Of a stretch of 64,000 nt of DNA, positions 17,387 to 27,170 are shown one piece after another. Below the pieces are notes generated by a model. That model ran no database searches, had not been told where the DNA came from, and worked only from the letters and a program-made list of their open reading frames with translations. Location: NCBI RefSeq assembly GCF_014284275.1, contig NZ_JACOFU010000006.1, positions 124,001 to 188,000 of the forward strand, in the 5' to 3' direction. The position numbers and the translations under genes were made by a program. Origin of the DNA: Affinundibacterium amnicola (GTDB lineage Bacteria; Pseudomonadota; Gammaproteobacteria; Burkholderiales; Burkholderiaceae_D). Numbering within the stretch: the stretch's first letter is position 1; the number at the start of each line of letters is the position of its first letter.

Positions 17387-18253
17387 TTAGCGCATTAAGT
17401 AGTCAATGACAATACCAGAGAAAACCGCCGCGCCCAACCAATTATTATGACGGAAGGCAGCAAAGCATTTTGCCCGGTCACGCTCTTTGATTAAGCTGTA
17501 GTGATAAATTGCGATTAATCCAGCAAGCACAACGCCAATGATAAACGGCCAGCTTAATCCAAATTGTAGACCGCAGATGAGAATAAGCAATAAAGAAATG
17601 AGGTAGCTGAGCATGATTGCCAGCACATCCCAGTTCCCGAAAGTGATGGCCGAGGTTTTAATGCCGATTTTTAAATCATCTTCCCTATCCACCATTGCAT
17701 ACTCAGTGTCATAGGCAATTGCCCAAAATACATTGGCGACTAAGAGCCACCATGCCTGAGTTGGAATCGCATCATTCACGGTAGCAAAGGCCATTGGTAT
17801 GCCGAAGCCGAAAGCGATTCCAAGGTAAGCTTGCGGGATGGCAAAAAAACGTTTGAAATAGGGATAAGAAGCCGCCACGATCACTGCGACTACTGATAAT
17901 TGTTTGGTCAGCGCATTGAGTGGCAAAATCAGTGCGAAAGATAGCAGTGCCAAGACTACGGCTAGCATGACTGCTTCCCATGATTTGATCTTGCCGCTGG
18001 TGAGTGGACGTTCTGCCGTGCGCTGCACATGCTTGTCGAAATCGCGATCTGCGTAATCATTGATTGCGCAACCAGCCGAACGCATCAAGGCGGTACCTAA
18101 ACAGAAAATCACTAAATGCTGCCATGATGGCTGACCGTCAGACGCGATCCATAATGCGCTTAGTGTTGGCCATAGCAATAGCAAAATGCCGATAGGTTTA
18201 TCCAAACGTACCAGTTTGAAATAGAGGGCTAAACGAGTGGTGAAGAAATTCAT
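17387..18253 (-). CDS. ubiA: 4-hydroxybenzoate polyprenyltransferase UbiA
   Basis: UbiA prenylates 4-hydroxybenzoate in ubiquinone synthesis at the inner membrane. The 288-residue protein has about nine membrane helices, the first Asp-rich motif [20 protein letters not shown] and the second [19 protein letters not shown], and the N-terminal [20 protein letters not shown]. UbiC, which makes the substrate, is not adjacent. It is encoded 81 bases beyond the start side of oxyR on the same strand, so may share its transcript. Confidence 0.96.
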   Translation of the reverse strand: MNFFTTRLALYFKLVRLDKPIGILLLLWPTLSALWIASDGQPSWQHLVIFCLGTALMRSAGCAINDYADRDFDKHVQRTAERPLTSGKIKSWEAVMLAVVLALLSFALILPLNALTKQLSVVAVIVAASYPYFKRFFAIPQAYLGIAFGFGIPMAFATVNDAIPTQAWWLLVANVFWAIAYDTEYAMVDREDDLKIGIKTSAITFGNWDVLAIMLSYLISLLLILICGLQFGLSWPFIIGVVLAGLIAIYHYSLIKERDRAKCFAAFRHNNWLGAAVFSGIVIDYLMR

Positions 18254-18334
18254 GAGATGCGCAGGTTCATAGACTTATGAAGAATGCGCATTATAGAGTT
18301 ATTCTGGAACAGTCGGTGCGTGCGAGTAGGTGCT

Positions 18335-19279
18335 TTATTGCGCGACCGCGTCAACATCTAGCATGGTTACCCCGGCTAAATTACAGTCTAAGACTGCTTG
18401 CCGGATGGCTTCAATTGCTGCATGGCGCGTAAAGCTCTTGCGCCAGGCAATGACCACGCGACGATCTGGAGCGCGGTTGCTGAAAGGAACATAGCGCAAC
18501 ATGCTGTCTTTTGCGTGCAAATCCGAGACGGATGCCATGGGGAGGACGGTGATCCCGATTCCAGACGCGACCATGTGGCGTATAGTTTCTAGTGACGATC
18601 CTTCAAAAGTGCGGGCAATGCCATCGCTAGCAGTGGAAAAACGCGCCATCTCTGGGCAAACCTCCAAAACCTGGTCTCGGAAGCAATGACCACTGCCAAG
18701 TAATAACATGGTTTCGGATTTTAATTCTTCTGCAGAGACAGATGAGCGATTTGCCCACGGATGGTCTTTTGGCATGGCAACTACAAAAGGCTCATCATAT
18801 AAGGGCTGCACCATCATCCCGTGATCTGGCAAAGGCAGAGCCATAATCGCTGCATCAAGCTCACCTTGACGTAATAATTCCATCAATTTGACGGTAAAAT
18901 TTTCCTGCAAGATCAGTGGCATTTGCGGCACTTTAGCGATCATGCTTTTTACTAAGCCAGGTAACAGATAAGGACCGATCGTGTAAATAATACCAAGTCG
19001 GAAAGGGCCGTTTAAGGGATCCTTGTTTTGCTTCGCGATTTCCTTGATTACTGCGGTTTGTTCTAACACGCGCTCTGCCTGTGCGACGATCTGTGCACCT
19101 AAAGGCGTGGTAGAAACTTCTGTACCACCACGTTCGAATATGGTCACGCCTAATTCATCTTCGAGTTTTTTAATTGCTACAGATAATGTTGGCTGAGCGA
19201 CAAAACAAGCCTCCGCCGCGTGTCCAAAATGCTTTTGGCGGGCAACTGCAACAATGTATTTTAATTCGGTGAGTGTCAT
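18335..19279 (-). CDS. oxyR: Hydrogen-peroxide-sensing LysR regulator OxyR
   Basis: A LysR-family regulator of 314 residues: winged HTH at residues 1-60 (AACFVAQPTLSVAIKKLEDELG region) and a substrate-like domain. The redox pair is in SGHCFRDQVLEVC, at C199 and C208, the same numbers as in E. coli OxyR, so peroxide sensing by disulfide formation is well supported. Targets cannot be read here, but a glutathione peroxidase gene is 7 kb away. The upstream gap 19280-19574 holds two hairpins. Confidence 0.95.
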   Translation of the reverse strand: MTLTELKYIVAVARQKHFGHAAEACFVAQPTLSVAIKKLEDELGVTIFERGGTEVSTTPLGAQIVAQAERVLEQTAVIKEIAKQNKDPLNGPFRLGIIYTIGPYLLPGLVKSMIAKVPQMPLILQENFTVKLMELLRQGELDAAIMALPLPDHGMMVQPLYDEPFVVAMPKDHPWANRSSVSAEELKSETMLLLGSGHCFRDQVLEVCPEMARFSTASDGIARTFEGSSLETIRHMVASGIGITVLPMASVSDLHAKDSMLRYVPFSNRAPDRRVVIAWRKSFTRHAAIEAIRQAVLDCNLAGVTMLDVDAVAQ

Positions 19280-19354
19280 GTAATCAGTGTGGCACAGACT
19301 GAGGCTTTAGTCAGTAGGTGCTTTTGCATTTTTTTAGAAAAAATTAAAAATATT

Positions 19355-19377
19355 GCCTAAGCGTTTTTTAGGCTTTT
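19355..19377. terminator. Candidate terminator hairpin in the oxyR / LytTR-regulator gap
   Basis: GCCTAA (19355-19360) and TTAGGC (19368-19373) form a stem followed by TTTT on the plus strand; on the minus strand the stem is followed by AATATTTTTAATTTTT. The minus-strand reading would end the upstream LytTR regulator transcript before oxyR. Confidence 0.5.
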
Positions 19378-19462
19378 GATTCGCAACTCATCGGCATAGT
19401 AGCTGATACATCATTAAAGTGGCCTCTGTACAAGCTACTGCGCGGCCGAATATTGAATCTTT

Positions 19463-19490
19463 GACCGCTCATGACAGTTGTGTAGCGGTC
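19463..19490. repeat. Inverted repeat downstream of the LytTR regulator
   Basis: GACCGCT (19463-19469) pairs with AGCGGTC (19484-19490); inside it ACA and TGT extend the symmetry. It is about 85 bases after the LytTR gene stop, without a T-run. It may be a transcript end structure or a binding site. Confidence 0.4.
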
Positions 19491-19574
19491 TCTTCAATGG
19501 AGAAGTGTATTGAAAATCAATTGTTCTTGAGTTAACTCGTCTATTTTTTAGTTCACATTTCCTCTCAATCCTAC

Positions 19575-20333
19575 TCACATACCCTTGAAGCGCCAAGCAT
19601 AAGTTTGGCTAACTTTCAGTTGCTCTGCATGGTTTTTTAACTCGACCAGAATATTTCCCATCTCATCGCGACGCGCGCGGGCGATTGCATGTGGATTCAC
19701 CATCGTGCTGCGATGAATTTGCCAAAATTGATCTGGTGCTAAACCTTTTTGTAACTCTTTGATGGAGGTGCGAATATGGCCTTCATCATCGGCGCTGACC
19801 ACGCGGGTGTAGCGCAAATCGGATTCGAAGAATAAGACTTCCTCAATCGGAAATAGCTTGATGGTATTGCCAGAGCTGGCGCTAATCCAACGTATTTTTT
19901 CGGTTTCTTGTGGCGCCCGCAGTCGTTGATCTAATGCCGCCATCACTTGGATTAAATCTTTTGGCGTGGTACCAGCGCTGAGTTGTTCCTTGATGCGCAA
20001 AACTGTGTGCTGCAAACGTTCCTCTGTGATTGGTTTGAGCAAGTAATCAATTGCACCGAGTTTAAACGCTTCAATCGCATGATTGTCGTATGCGGTCGTA
20101 AACACAACCCGGCATTTGCCATCACTGGCACGGGCAACATCAAGACCACTTAATTCTGGCATACGGATATCTAAGAAGGCGATATCGGCTTGCAGCTTGG
20201 CAATCGCATCTAAGGCATCGCCGCCATCTTCGCAAGTGGCGATTATTTCGAGCTCAGGCCAGACCAGTTGTAACATGCGTTGCAGATCTAAGCGTTGCAG
20301 GTCTTCGTCGTCGGCAATAATGGCAGTTGGCAT
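19575..20333 (-). CDS. LytTR-family response regulator (AlgR/LytR type)
   Basis: 252 residues: receiver domain at 1-120 (acidic D8-D9, phospho-acceptor D55 in FLDIRMPELSG, Lys in YLLKPI) and a LytTR DNA-binding domain at about 140-250 (IRWISASSGNTIKLFPIEEVLFFES, then QIHRSTMVNP). It is 10 bases downstream of its probable kinase gene. The likely targets are its own operon and the divergent ABC/M1 operon, by position; this is inference. Confidence 0.93.
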   Translation of the reverse strand: MPTAIIADDEDLQRLDLQRMLQLVWPELEIIATCEDGGDALDAIAKLQADIAFLDIRMPELSGLDVARASDGKCRVVFTTAYDNHAIEAFKLGAIDYLLKPITEERLQHTVLRIKEQLSAGTTPKDLIQVMAALDQRLRAPQETEKIRWISASSGNTIKLFPIEEVLFFESDLRYTRVVSADDEGHIRTSIKELQKGLAPDQFWQIHRSTMVNPHAIARARRDEMGNILVELKNHAEQLKVSQTYAWRFKGM

Positions 20334-20343
20334 GCGAGTTCTC

Positions 20344-21699
20344 TCAAATTGTATTGTTTGGCTCAGACGAATATTTGTCGTAGCGACTGATTGGTAATAA
20401 TATGCGCGCTTCTATGCCACCTTCTTCACGCATGCTTAATTCAAGACTAGCATCGCCAGCATATAAATGTTTTAGTCGCTCGCGGATATTACTTAATCCT
20501 ATGCCGGAGCCAGAATTGCTGTGACCAAAACCGACACCATTGTCTTCCACACTTAAACACAATTGCTCAGTATTGGCTTGATCAGGCGTATTGATTTTTC
20601 TCGCCCTGACGGTAATTTGCACCGCCCCTTTTTTAGGTTCTATGCCATGTTTCACCGCATTTTCGACTAGGCTGATCAACATTAATGGCGGTACCGCACA
20701 ATCCAATAATTCTGTTGGACATTCCACGTTAAAACTTAAACGTGGAATTCGCATGTGAATGACGCCTAAATAGGCACGTACAGAATCAAATTGATTGCCT
20801 ACACTGGTTAACATTAAGTTGCCATCGCTGCGCATTTGCGGGATGGTCGAACGTAGATAATCGACCAAATGGTCAATGATAGCGACGCCGCGTGCCGGAT
20901 CACTGAGCATCGCCGCGCGTACGCCTGACAATGTATTGAATAAAAAGTGTGGTTCGACTTGGCTGGCGAGAACCGATAAGCGCATCTGCGCTTGATTGCG
21001 TTCGTTTTTATATTGATCGAGTTTTTCTTGTGTACTGGCCTCTTCGAGTTCTCGACTTTGCTTAAGATAAGTGCGAAAGTCGAGTACGCCGCCCCACCAA
21101 CTTAATAATACAATCCACAGCATGATATTGGCGATATTGACATCGTGCTCCTGTTCATCTGTGATAATTATTCCCATTTTTACCTCATTGCTTTTGCTGA
21201 GCTCATGAAGTTTTTCCTTGGTTTCAGGACTGGTTTTTTTCATTTTTTTGTCGACTAATCGATCTGCTGACTCGACAATCACGAGTGAAAGGGCAATGCC
21301 TAAGATAAGGCCAGTGGCAATACCTAACATTTCATTTTTCTTTTGCCACTGCCTCTTTTTGACTTGTGTTGCGAGCCAGCGTCCTCCTAGTAAATTCAAG
21401 GCGATTCCTAAATAGAGCACAAGAAACATCAGGAAAGGTCTTTCCGCTTCGGGAGACTGTATTTTCTCGTTCGCAACGATGACCGAAATGACTAGCATGA
21501 TCAATGCCAATACGCCCAAGGGCGCAGTAAAACCCAGCGCACGATAGCGGAACCAAGTTTGACTAAAAACTGGGTAATGCTGCGCCTTCACCGACCAGCT
21601 ACCAAGCTTGTCGATCAATTTTCCAGGTAAGGGCTGGTCAGATGTGACCGGTTTTTTTTCTAAGCTTGACATAGAAGTAGGTGCAGGTTGGTTCAACAT
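20344..21699 (-). CDS. LytS/AlgZ-type sensor histidine kinase
   Basis: About 451 residues. Four membrane segments lie in the N-terminal half (around residues 50-230 in all), with a short extracytoplasmic or linker region rich in Lys/Glu between helices three and four. The phospho-acceptor block is SQVEPHFLFNTLSGVRAAM and the ATPase part has ENAVKHGIEPKKG and GSGIGLSNIRERL. No PAS, GAF or HAMP domain is seen. The exact start is unsure: ATG 21699 is used; GTG 21726 and ATG 21672 are alternatives. It pairs with the LytTR regulator. Confidence 0.9.
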   Translation of the reverse strand: MLNQPAPTSMSSLEKKPVTSDQPLPGKLIDKLGSWSVKAQHYPVFSQTWFRYRALGFTAPLGVLALIMLVISVIVANEKIQSPEAERPFLMFLVLYLGIALNLLGGRWLATQVKKRQWQKKNEMLGIATGLILGIALSLVIVESADRLVDKKMKKTSPETKEKLHELSKSNEVKMGIIITDEQEHDVNIANIMLWIVLLSWWGGVLDFRTYLKQSRELEEASTQEKLDQYKNERNQAQMRLSVLASQVEPHFLFNTLSGVRAAMLSDPARGVAIIDHLVDYLRSTIPQMRSDGNLMLTSVGNQFDSVRAYLGVIHMRIPRLSFNVECPTELLDCAVPPLMLISLVENAVKHGIEPKKGAVQITVRARKINTPDQANTEQLCLSVEDNGVGFGHSNSGSGIGLSNIRERLKHLYAGDASLELSMREEGGIEARILLPISRYDKYSSEPNNTI

Positions 21700-21922
21700 A
21701 ATGCAATGTGCAGGAAGAACTTGCACTATTCCAGTTTTTAGAGGTAGCCGGAGGATTTGCGATGGAGCGGATAAAACGAGACATCAGTTTACAGTTTTCG
21801 GTCATGAAAGCGAAAGTAGTTTGGTGTAAATGCAACCTGTATGCAAGTGGATGAGAAGCACGTAAACCTACTTCATGTCGGATTTCTGGCTTTGATGCCT
21901 AAATTTGCCTACTTGATCGCAT

Positions 21923-21952
21923 TTGAAATGATTTGTGCCGATGTCATGTATA
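21923..21952 (+). promoter_or_regulatory. Candidate promoter of the ABC/M1 operon
   Basis: The 331-base gap 21700-22030 separates the kinase gene from the divergent ABC operon. TTGAAA (21923-21928) and TGTATA (21947-21952) are 18 bases apart. Further up, near 21784-21796, TCAGTTTACAGTTT contains two close CAGTT cores like half-sites recognised by LytTR regulators, though the usual 20-21-base periodicity is not met. No gene is seen in the gap. Confidence 0.3.
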
Positions 21953-22030
21953 TTTTGTACGGTATGTCATAGAAAAATTATCCTCGCTACATTATTGATT
22001 ATTGAAGTCTTACACGAAGGAGCTTACCTC

Positions 22031-22924
22031 ATGCTGTCGATTAAAAATTTAAATAAAACTTACGCCAATGGCGTGCATGCAACGAATAATGTGAATTTGG
22101 AAATCCCGAATGGATTATTTGGTTTATTAGGCCCTAATGGCGCGGGTAAATCGTCCTTGATGCGAACTATAGCGACTTTGCAAGAACCTGATAGCGGCTC
22201 GATTCACTTTAATGGTTTGGACGTCTTAAAAAATAAAGAAGAACTTCGACGTCAATTGGGCTACCTTCCACAAGACTTTGGTGTTTACCCAAAAGTATCC
22301 GCAGAAGATTTATTGAATCATTTCGCTGTCTTGAAAGGCATTACCAATAAAGCTGACCGTAAACAATCGGTTGAAGGCTTACTACGTCAAACGAATTTGT
22401 GGGATGCGCGCAAGCGTGCTCTGGGAACCTACTCTGGTGGTATGCGTCAACGTTTTGGCATTGCGCAAGCTCTGTTGGGATCACCAAAGTTGGTGATCGT
22501 AGACGAGCCAACAGCAGGACTTGATCCCGATGAGCGTAATCGCTTTCTGAATTTGTTGTCGGAAATTGGTGAACAGGTAGTCGTGATTTTGTCTACTCAC
22601 ATCGTTGAAGATGTTACTGACCTATGTCCACGTATGGCGATGATCGCGAAAGGCCAGGTCTTGGTACAAGGTGAGCCGCAGGTAGCGATTGATTCACTGC
22701 AAAACAAAGTTTGGCGTTGCAGTGTCAGTAAAGAAGCGCTGCCAACTTATCAAGAAAAGTTCACAGTACTGACGACCCGTCTGGTTGCTGGCAAACCGCA
22801 AATCAATGTGTATTCAGAAACCCAGCCGGACGACGGCTTCCGTCAAGTGGAAGCGAACTTAGAAGACGTGTATTTCCTGCAATTACGCAAATCACAAAAT
22901 AGCGCTCCTGCGCTTGCTGTTTAA
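22031..22924 (+). CDS. ABC transporter ATP-binding protein
   Basis: 297 residues from the ATG at 22031, which has GAAGGAG eight bases upstream; the open frame begins earlier at 21935 but lacks a site. Walker A is GPNGAGKSS, signature YSGGMRQRFGIAQALL, Walker B LVIVDEPTAGLD, with switch His in LSTHIVED. The C-terminal 80 residues are an ABC-2-type extension. It energises the membrane protein encoded 10 bases downstream. Together with that fusion protein it makes a complete two-gene transporter. Confidence 0.94.
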   Translation: MLSIKNLNKTYANGVHATNNVNLEIPNGLFGLLGPNGAGKSSLMRTIATLQEPDSGSIHFNGLDVLKNKEELRRQLGYLPQDFGVYPKVSAEDLLNHFAVLKGITNKADRKQSVEGLLRQTNLWDARKRALGTYSGGMRQRFGIAQALLGSPKLVIVDEPTAGLDPDERNRFLNLLSEIGEQVVVILSTHIVEDVTDLCPRMAMIAKGQVLVQGEPQVAIDSLQNKVWRCSVSKEALPTYQEKFTVLTTRLVAGKPQINVYSETQPDDGFRQVEANLEDVYFLQLRKSQNSAPALAV

Positions 22925-22934
22925 GGAGCCTGCT

Positions 22935-25900
22935 ATGTGGTTAGAATTCTTTAAGTTTGACTTACGTTTTCAACTTAAGCAGCCATTGCTGTGGGTGATT
23001 GCTTTAATCTTTGGCGCACTCGCATTCGGTGCGGCTAGCAGTGATGCGATTACCGTCGGTGGTGCCGTAGGCAATGTAAATCGTAATGCCCCAACGGTAA
23101 TTGCACAGTTTCTCGGCGTGTTTAGTGTGCTATCGATGTTCGTCGTTACCATCTTTATCGCTGGTGCCGTCTTGCGCGATGCTGAAATTGGTATCTCAGA
23201 TATGTTGTTCGCGACACCGATGCGCAAACATGATTATTTGATTGGTCGATTCGTCGCTGGCTTGGTTGCTTGCTTGGTGATTTTCCTGTTTGTGATTTTG
23301 GGTCTTCTGGTTGGTCCCTATATGCCTTGGGTGGACACCGCCCGAGTCGGTGCATTCACGCTGAAGCCCTTTGTTTGGGGATTGATGGTTTTCGTCATTC
23401 CTAATCTTTTATTTATCGGCGCTTTGTTGATGTTATTGGCAGCAACAACCCGTTCTATGATGATGGTGTATGTTGGTGTGATCGGCTTCTTTGTGCTGTG
23501 GCTTGTTGCTGGCGCTTTTACTCGTGACATTAGTAATGAATGGAGCGCAGTTTTGCTGGATCCATTTGGTCTACGTGCGTATGGCCGTATGGTTCGTTAT
23601 TTTTCGACCGCTGAATCGAATTCTATTTTGCCAGCACTTGACGGCTATTTGTTGGCGAATCGCCTGTTGTGGACAACCATTGGGCTAACGATGTTTGCGT
23701 CGACATTAGTCCTATTTAAACCACAACGCGCCGGTACCGGACGTCGTTGGTTTGGTAAAGCAAAAATGGAGATTGCGAGCCAAGCGCCAACACCGCAATT
23801 GGCCAAAGTGAGTTTGCCAAAAGTTTCACAAGACAGTGGCACTGCAACAGCTTGGAAGCAGTTCTGGAGTGTTTTGAAATTTGACGTGCATGCAGTGTTT
23901 AAGAGTGTGCCGTTTCTGGTCATGCTGTTGTTCGGTTTGGTGAATTTTTTCGGTAGCGCTAGCCAATCGGGTGCGATGTTTGGTACCACGGTGTATCCAG
24001 TCACTACCAATATGCTGTCGATTATGGCAGGCAGCTTCAATTTTATGTTGATTATCATCGTCACCTTCTATGCAGGTGAACTGATTTTCAAAGAGCGTCA
24101 AGTCAAAATCGCTGATGTGGTTGACGCCATGCCCGTACCGAATTGGGTCCCTTTGCTGGCAAAATCTGCTGCTTTGATTGCTGTGATTTTAAGCTTCTTG
24201 AGTGCAGGAGCAATCGCTGGAATACTCATGCAGATGATTAAGGGCGGTGCTCCTATCGAATTGTCCTTGTATGTGAAAGGCGTTTTGCTCGGTGCCAGTG
24301 GCTTTATTTTATTGGGTTTACTCGCCTTAGTCCTTCAAGTACTAACGAACAATAAGTTTATTGGCTATTTGATGATGATCTTGGTATTGATTTCCCAAAT
24401 CGTTTTCGGCACTCTGGATCTTGATCACAATTTATATAATTTTGCTGGCAGTTCGGCGACACCGTATTCGGATATGAATGGCTATGGTCATTTTTTAAAT
24501 GGTTGGTCTTGGTTCACCTTGTATTGGAGTTTATTCACCGTTGCTTTGCTGATTTTGGCACAGGCATTCTGGGTGCGCGGTTTGTCACAAGAGTGGCGTA
24601 TTCGTGCACGGCTGGCGATGTCGAAACTCAATAGCAAAGCTGGCCTTGCTTTGGCGCTGAGTATGATGGCCTTTGCGCTCACTGGTGGCTGGATTTTCTA
24701 CAACACTAATGTATTGAATCAGTATCAGACCAAGACGGCGGCTTTGGATGAAACTGCTGAGTACGAGAAAAACTACAAACAATACAAACACTTTCCACAT
24801 CCACGTTTGACCGATGTGAAAGCGAATGTTGACATCTATCCAGAGCAACGCAAAGTCCTTATCAATGGGCATTATGTATTGCAGAATAAATCGGCATTGC
24901 CACAAGATACTTTGCTTGTTCAGATAAACACCTCGGTAAAAACGGAATGGAAGAATTTACCTGCACATGAGCTTGTCTTGGATGATAAAAAATTGGGCTT
25001 TAGTGTTCTCAAACTCAAACAAGCGCTCGCCGCTGGTGAGAGTATAGCGCTGGATTTTGTTACGACTGTTGAGAATCCAGGATTTACCAATAGCGGAGCT
25101 GCAAACACGGTCAATCTGAACGGAACTTTTTTTAATGATCGTGCGTTTTTTCCACAGTTCGGTTATGCCTCCAATTTGGAATTACGCGACCGTAATGAAC
25201 GTAGAAAGCGTGGCTTAGGTGAGCCAGAACGTATGCCGAAACTGGAAGATGAATCGGCGCGTGCTTACCATGCTTTAGGTAGTGAAGCGGATTGGATAAA
25301 TTTTGAGACCACGATATCAACTAGCTCGGATCAAATCGCGGTAGCACCAGGCTATTTGCAGAAAACTTGGGATGATAATGGACGTCGTTACTTCCACTAT
25401 AAAATGGATAGACCGATGATGCCATTCTTCGCCTTCTTATCTGCTCGCTGGGAAGTGAAAAAGGGTGATTGGAAAGGTATTCCGATTGAGATTTATTATG
25501 ACAAGAAGCATACCTACAATATTGACCGCATGATTGAAAGTACAAAGAAATCTTTGGATTACTTTACCGCTAATTTCACCCCATATCAGCATCAACAAGT
25601 GCGAATTTTAGAGTTCCCGAGCTATGCGAGTTTTGCACAATCGTTTGCGAATACGATACCGTATTCTGAAGCGATTGGTTTCATTGCCGATTTGCGCGAT
25701 AAGGATGATATTGACTATGTATTTTATGTGACTGCACATGAAATGGCGCATCAATGGTGGGGGCATCAGGTGATCGGTGCGAATATGCAAGGTTCGACTG
25801 TATTGATGGAATCCTTATCGCAATACTTCGCTCTGATGGTGATGGAAAAGGAATACGGACAGGATAAAATGCGTCGTTTCTTGAAGTATGAATTAGATGC

Positions 25901-26525
25901 CTATTTGCGCGGTCGTGGTGGTGAGTTGATTGAAGAATTGCCATTAGCACGCGTGGAAGGACAGCAATACATTCACTATCGAAAAGGCAGTTTGATTTTC
26001 TATCGCTTGCGTGATGAAATTGGCGAGGATGCTCTGAACCGTGCTTTGAAACGCTTCTTGCAAGATAAGGCGTATCAACAAGCACCGTACACGACGACCA
26101 AGGAGTTATTGACTTACATTCGTGAAGAAGCGCCGCAAGAAAAACATGCTTTGATCACGGATATGTTTGAAAAGATTGTGTTCTACGACAATCGCGTGAC
26201 CGAAGCAAAAGCAGTGAAGCGCGCCGATGGTCAATGGGATGTGACGATGAAATTACATCTGGCAAAAATTGAGGTCGATGGCAAAGGTAAAGAAACGCCA
26301 CGAGTTTATGATGAGCCAGTGGAAATCGCGATTTTCTCTCGTGCTGCAGGCGCTAAGGAAAAGGATGAAAAAGTTCTCTTTATAGAAAAACGCGTATTGC
26401 AGGGTAATACACCGAGCATCACGATGACGGTGAAAGACAAACCATTTGAGATTGGTGTTGATCCTTACAATAAATTGATCGATAGAGTTTCTAAAGACAA
26501 CCGTAAGGAAATCAGTATTGAGTAG
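22935..26525 (+). CDS. ABC-2 permease fused to M1-family aminopeptidase
   Basis: A 1196-residue protein starting at ATG 22935 (TAAGGAG six bases upstream). Residues 1-270 and 300-590 are two ABC-2 permease modules with about twelve membrane segments together; residues 610-1196 are an M1 metallopeptidase outside the membrane. The zinc site is HEMAH at residues 935-939 (VTAHEMAHQWWGH), with Glu959 in LMESLSQYF as probable third ligand; the spacing is 19 residues where classical M1 enzymes have 18. Known fused families share this build, but substrate and purpose are not established. It lies opposite a LytTR two-component system. Confidence 0.93.
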   Translation: MWLEFFKFDLRFQLKQPLLWVIALIFGALAFGAASSDAITVGGAVGNVNRNAPTVIAQFLGVFSVLSMFVVTIFIAGAVLRDAEIGISDMLFATPMRKHDYLIGRFVAGLVACLVIFLFVILGLLVGPYMPWVDTARVGAFTLKPFVWGLMVFVIPNLLFIGALLMLLAATTRSMMMVYVGVIGFFVLWLVAGAFTRDISNEWSAVLLDPFGLRAYGRMVRYFSTAESNSILPALDGYLLANRLLWTTIGLTMFASTLVLFKPQRAGTGRRWFGKAKMEIASQAPTPQLAKVSLPKVSQDSGTATAWKQFWSVLKFDVHAVFKSVPFLVMLLFGLVNFFGSASQSGAMFGTTVYPVTTNMLSIMAGSFNFMLIIIVTFYAGELIFKERQVKIADVVDAMPVPNWVPLLAKSAALIAVILSFLSAGAIAGILMQMIKGGAPIELSLYVKGVLLGASGFILLGLLALVLQVLTNNKFIGYLMMILVLISQIVFGTLDLDHNLYNFAGSSATPYSDMNGYGHFLNGWSWFTLYWSLFTVALLILAQAFWVRGLSQEWRIRARLAMSKLNSKAGLALALSMMAFALTGGWIFYNTNVLNQYQTKTAALDETAEYEKNYKQYKHFPHPRLTDVKANVDIYPEQRKVLINGHYVLQNKSALPQDTLLVQINTSVKTEWKNLPAHELVLDDKKLGFSVLKLKQALAAGESIALDFVTTVENPGFTNSGAANTVNLNGTFFNDRAFFPQFGYASNLELRDRNERRKRGLGEPERMPKLEDESARAYHALGSEADWINFETTISTSSDQIAVAPGYLQKTWDDNGRRYFHYKMDRPMMPFFAFLSARWEVKKGDWKGIPIEIYYDKKHTYNIDRMIESTKKSLDYFTANFTPYQHQQVRILEFPSYASFAQSFANTIPYSEAIGFIADLRDKDDIDYVFYVTAHEMAHQWWGHQVIGANMQGSTVLMESLSQYFALMVMEKEYGQDKMRRFLKYELDAYLRGRGGELIEELPLARVEGQQYIHYRKGSLIFYRLRDEIGEDALNRALKRFLQDKAYQQAPYTTTKELLTYIREEAPQEKHALITDMFEKIVFYDNRVTEAKAVKRADGQWDVTMKLHLAKIEVDGKGKETPRVYDEPVEIAIFSRAAGAKEKDEKVLFIEKRVLQGNTPSITMTVKDKPFEIGVDPYNKLIDRVSKDNRKEISIE

Positions 26526-26549
26526 CGTAAAAATGCATTGATCGATACT

Positions 26550-26583
26550 ACCGCTAATCAGTTTTGGTTAGCGGTTTTTTTTA
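26550..26583 (+). terminator. Rho-independent terminator after the ABC/M1 operon
   Basis: ACCGCTAA (26550-26557) pairs with TTAGCGGT (26568-26575), followed by a run of Ts to about 26583. It also overlaps the end of the convergent acetyltransferase gene. Confidence 0.88.
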
Positions 26584-26584
26584 T

Positions 26585-27076
26585 TTATTCAGCCAAGCAT
26601 TTATACATCACCAATGCATCCACATAGCCTAGTTGCGGGTGGAGAAATGCTTGCGGTAAACGACCAACGGTGGCGAAACCTAATTTTGTCCAGAGTTGCA
26701 CAGCGACTTGATTGCTGGCAACGACAAAGTTAAATTGCATCGCTTGATACCCGTACTGTTTAGCGATTTCTTGCGAATGCTCACACATCAATCGCGCCAA
26801 GCCAAGACCACGTGCTTTCGGACTGACCATGTAGCCACAATTACATACATGTTTTCCACCGCCAGTTTGATTCGTTTTGATAAAGTAGCTGCCTAAAATC
26901 TCGCCATTGTCTTCTGCAACAAAAGTTTGTCTTGGGGTCTCCATCCACAGCTGAAAGGCTTGCTGTTGATCAGTGTCTTGTGGATAGGTATAGGTTTCAC
27001 CAGCGGCCACAATGGTATGAAAGATCGGCCAGATTTGTTCGAAGTCTGAGGGTGTGGCAGGACGTATTTGAATCAT
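26585..27076 (-). CDS. GNAT-family N-acetyltransferase
   Basis: 163 residues from ATG 27076 (MIQIRPATPSDFEQIWPIF); a TTG at 27109 is in frame but less likely. The acetyl-CoA loop is VSPKARGLGLARLMCEHS (Q/RxxGxG/A type), preceded by the GNAT beta strand and followed by QFNFVVASNQVAVQLWTKLGF. The acceptor substrate is unknown; such proteins are often annotated as phosphinothricin-acetyltransferase-like. It is single and probably transcribed after ppiB. Confidence 0.9.
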   Translation of the reverse strand: MIQIRPATPSDFEQIWPIFHTIVAAGETYTYPQDTDQQQAFQLWMETPRQTFVAEDNGEILGSYFIKTNQTGGGKHVCNCGYMVSPKARGLGLARLMCEHSQEIAKQYGYQAMQFNFVVASNQVAVQLWTKLGFATVGRLPQAFLHPQLGYVDALVMYKCLAE

Positions 27077-27170
27077 AGCGAAAAGGCTCAATGATACGTG
27101 CAGCGGCAAGCTGCGGAGGTTGGTATCAGTGTGCGCATTTGAAGACGATCACACTGATTTTACTGACTAC

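Noticed and set aside
20344-26525. A bacteriocin or lantibiotic immunity cluster
   Set aside because: LytTR regulation of an ABC exporter suggests it, but there is no precursor peptide or modification gene in 19280-26584.
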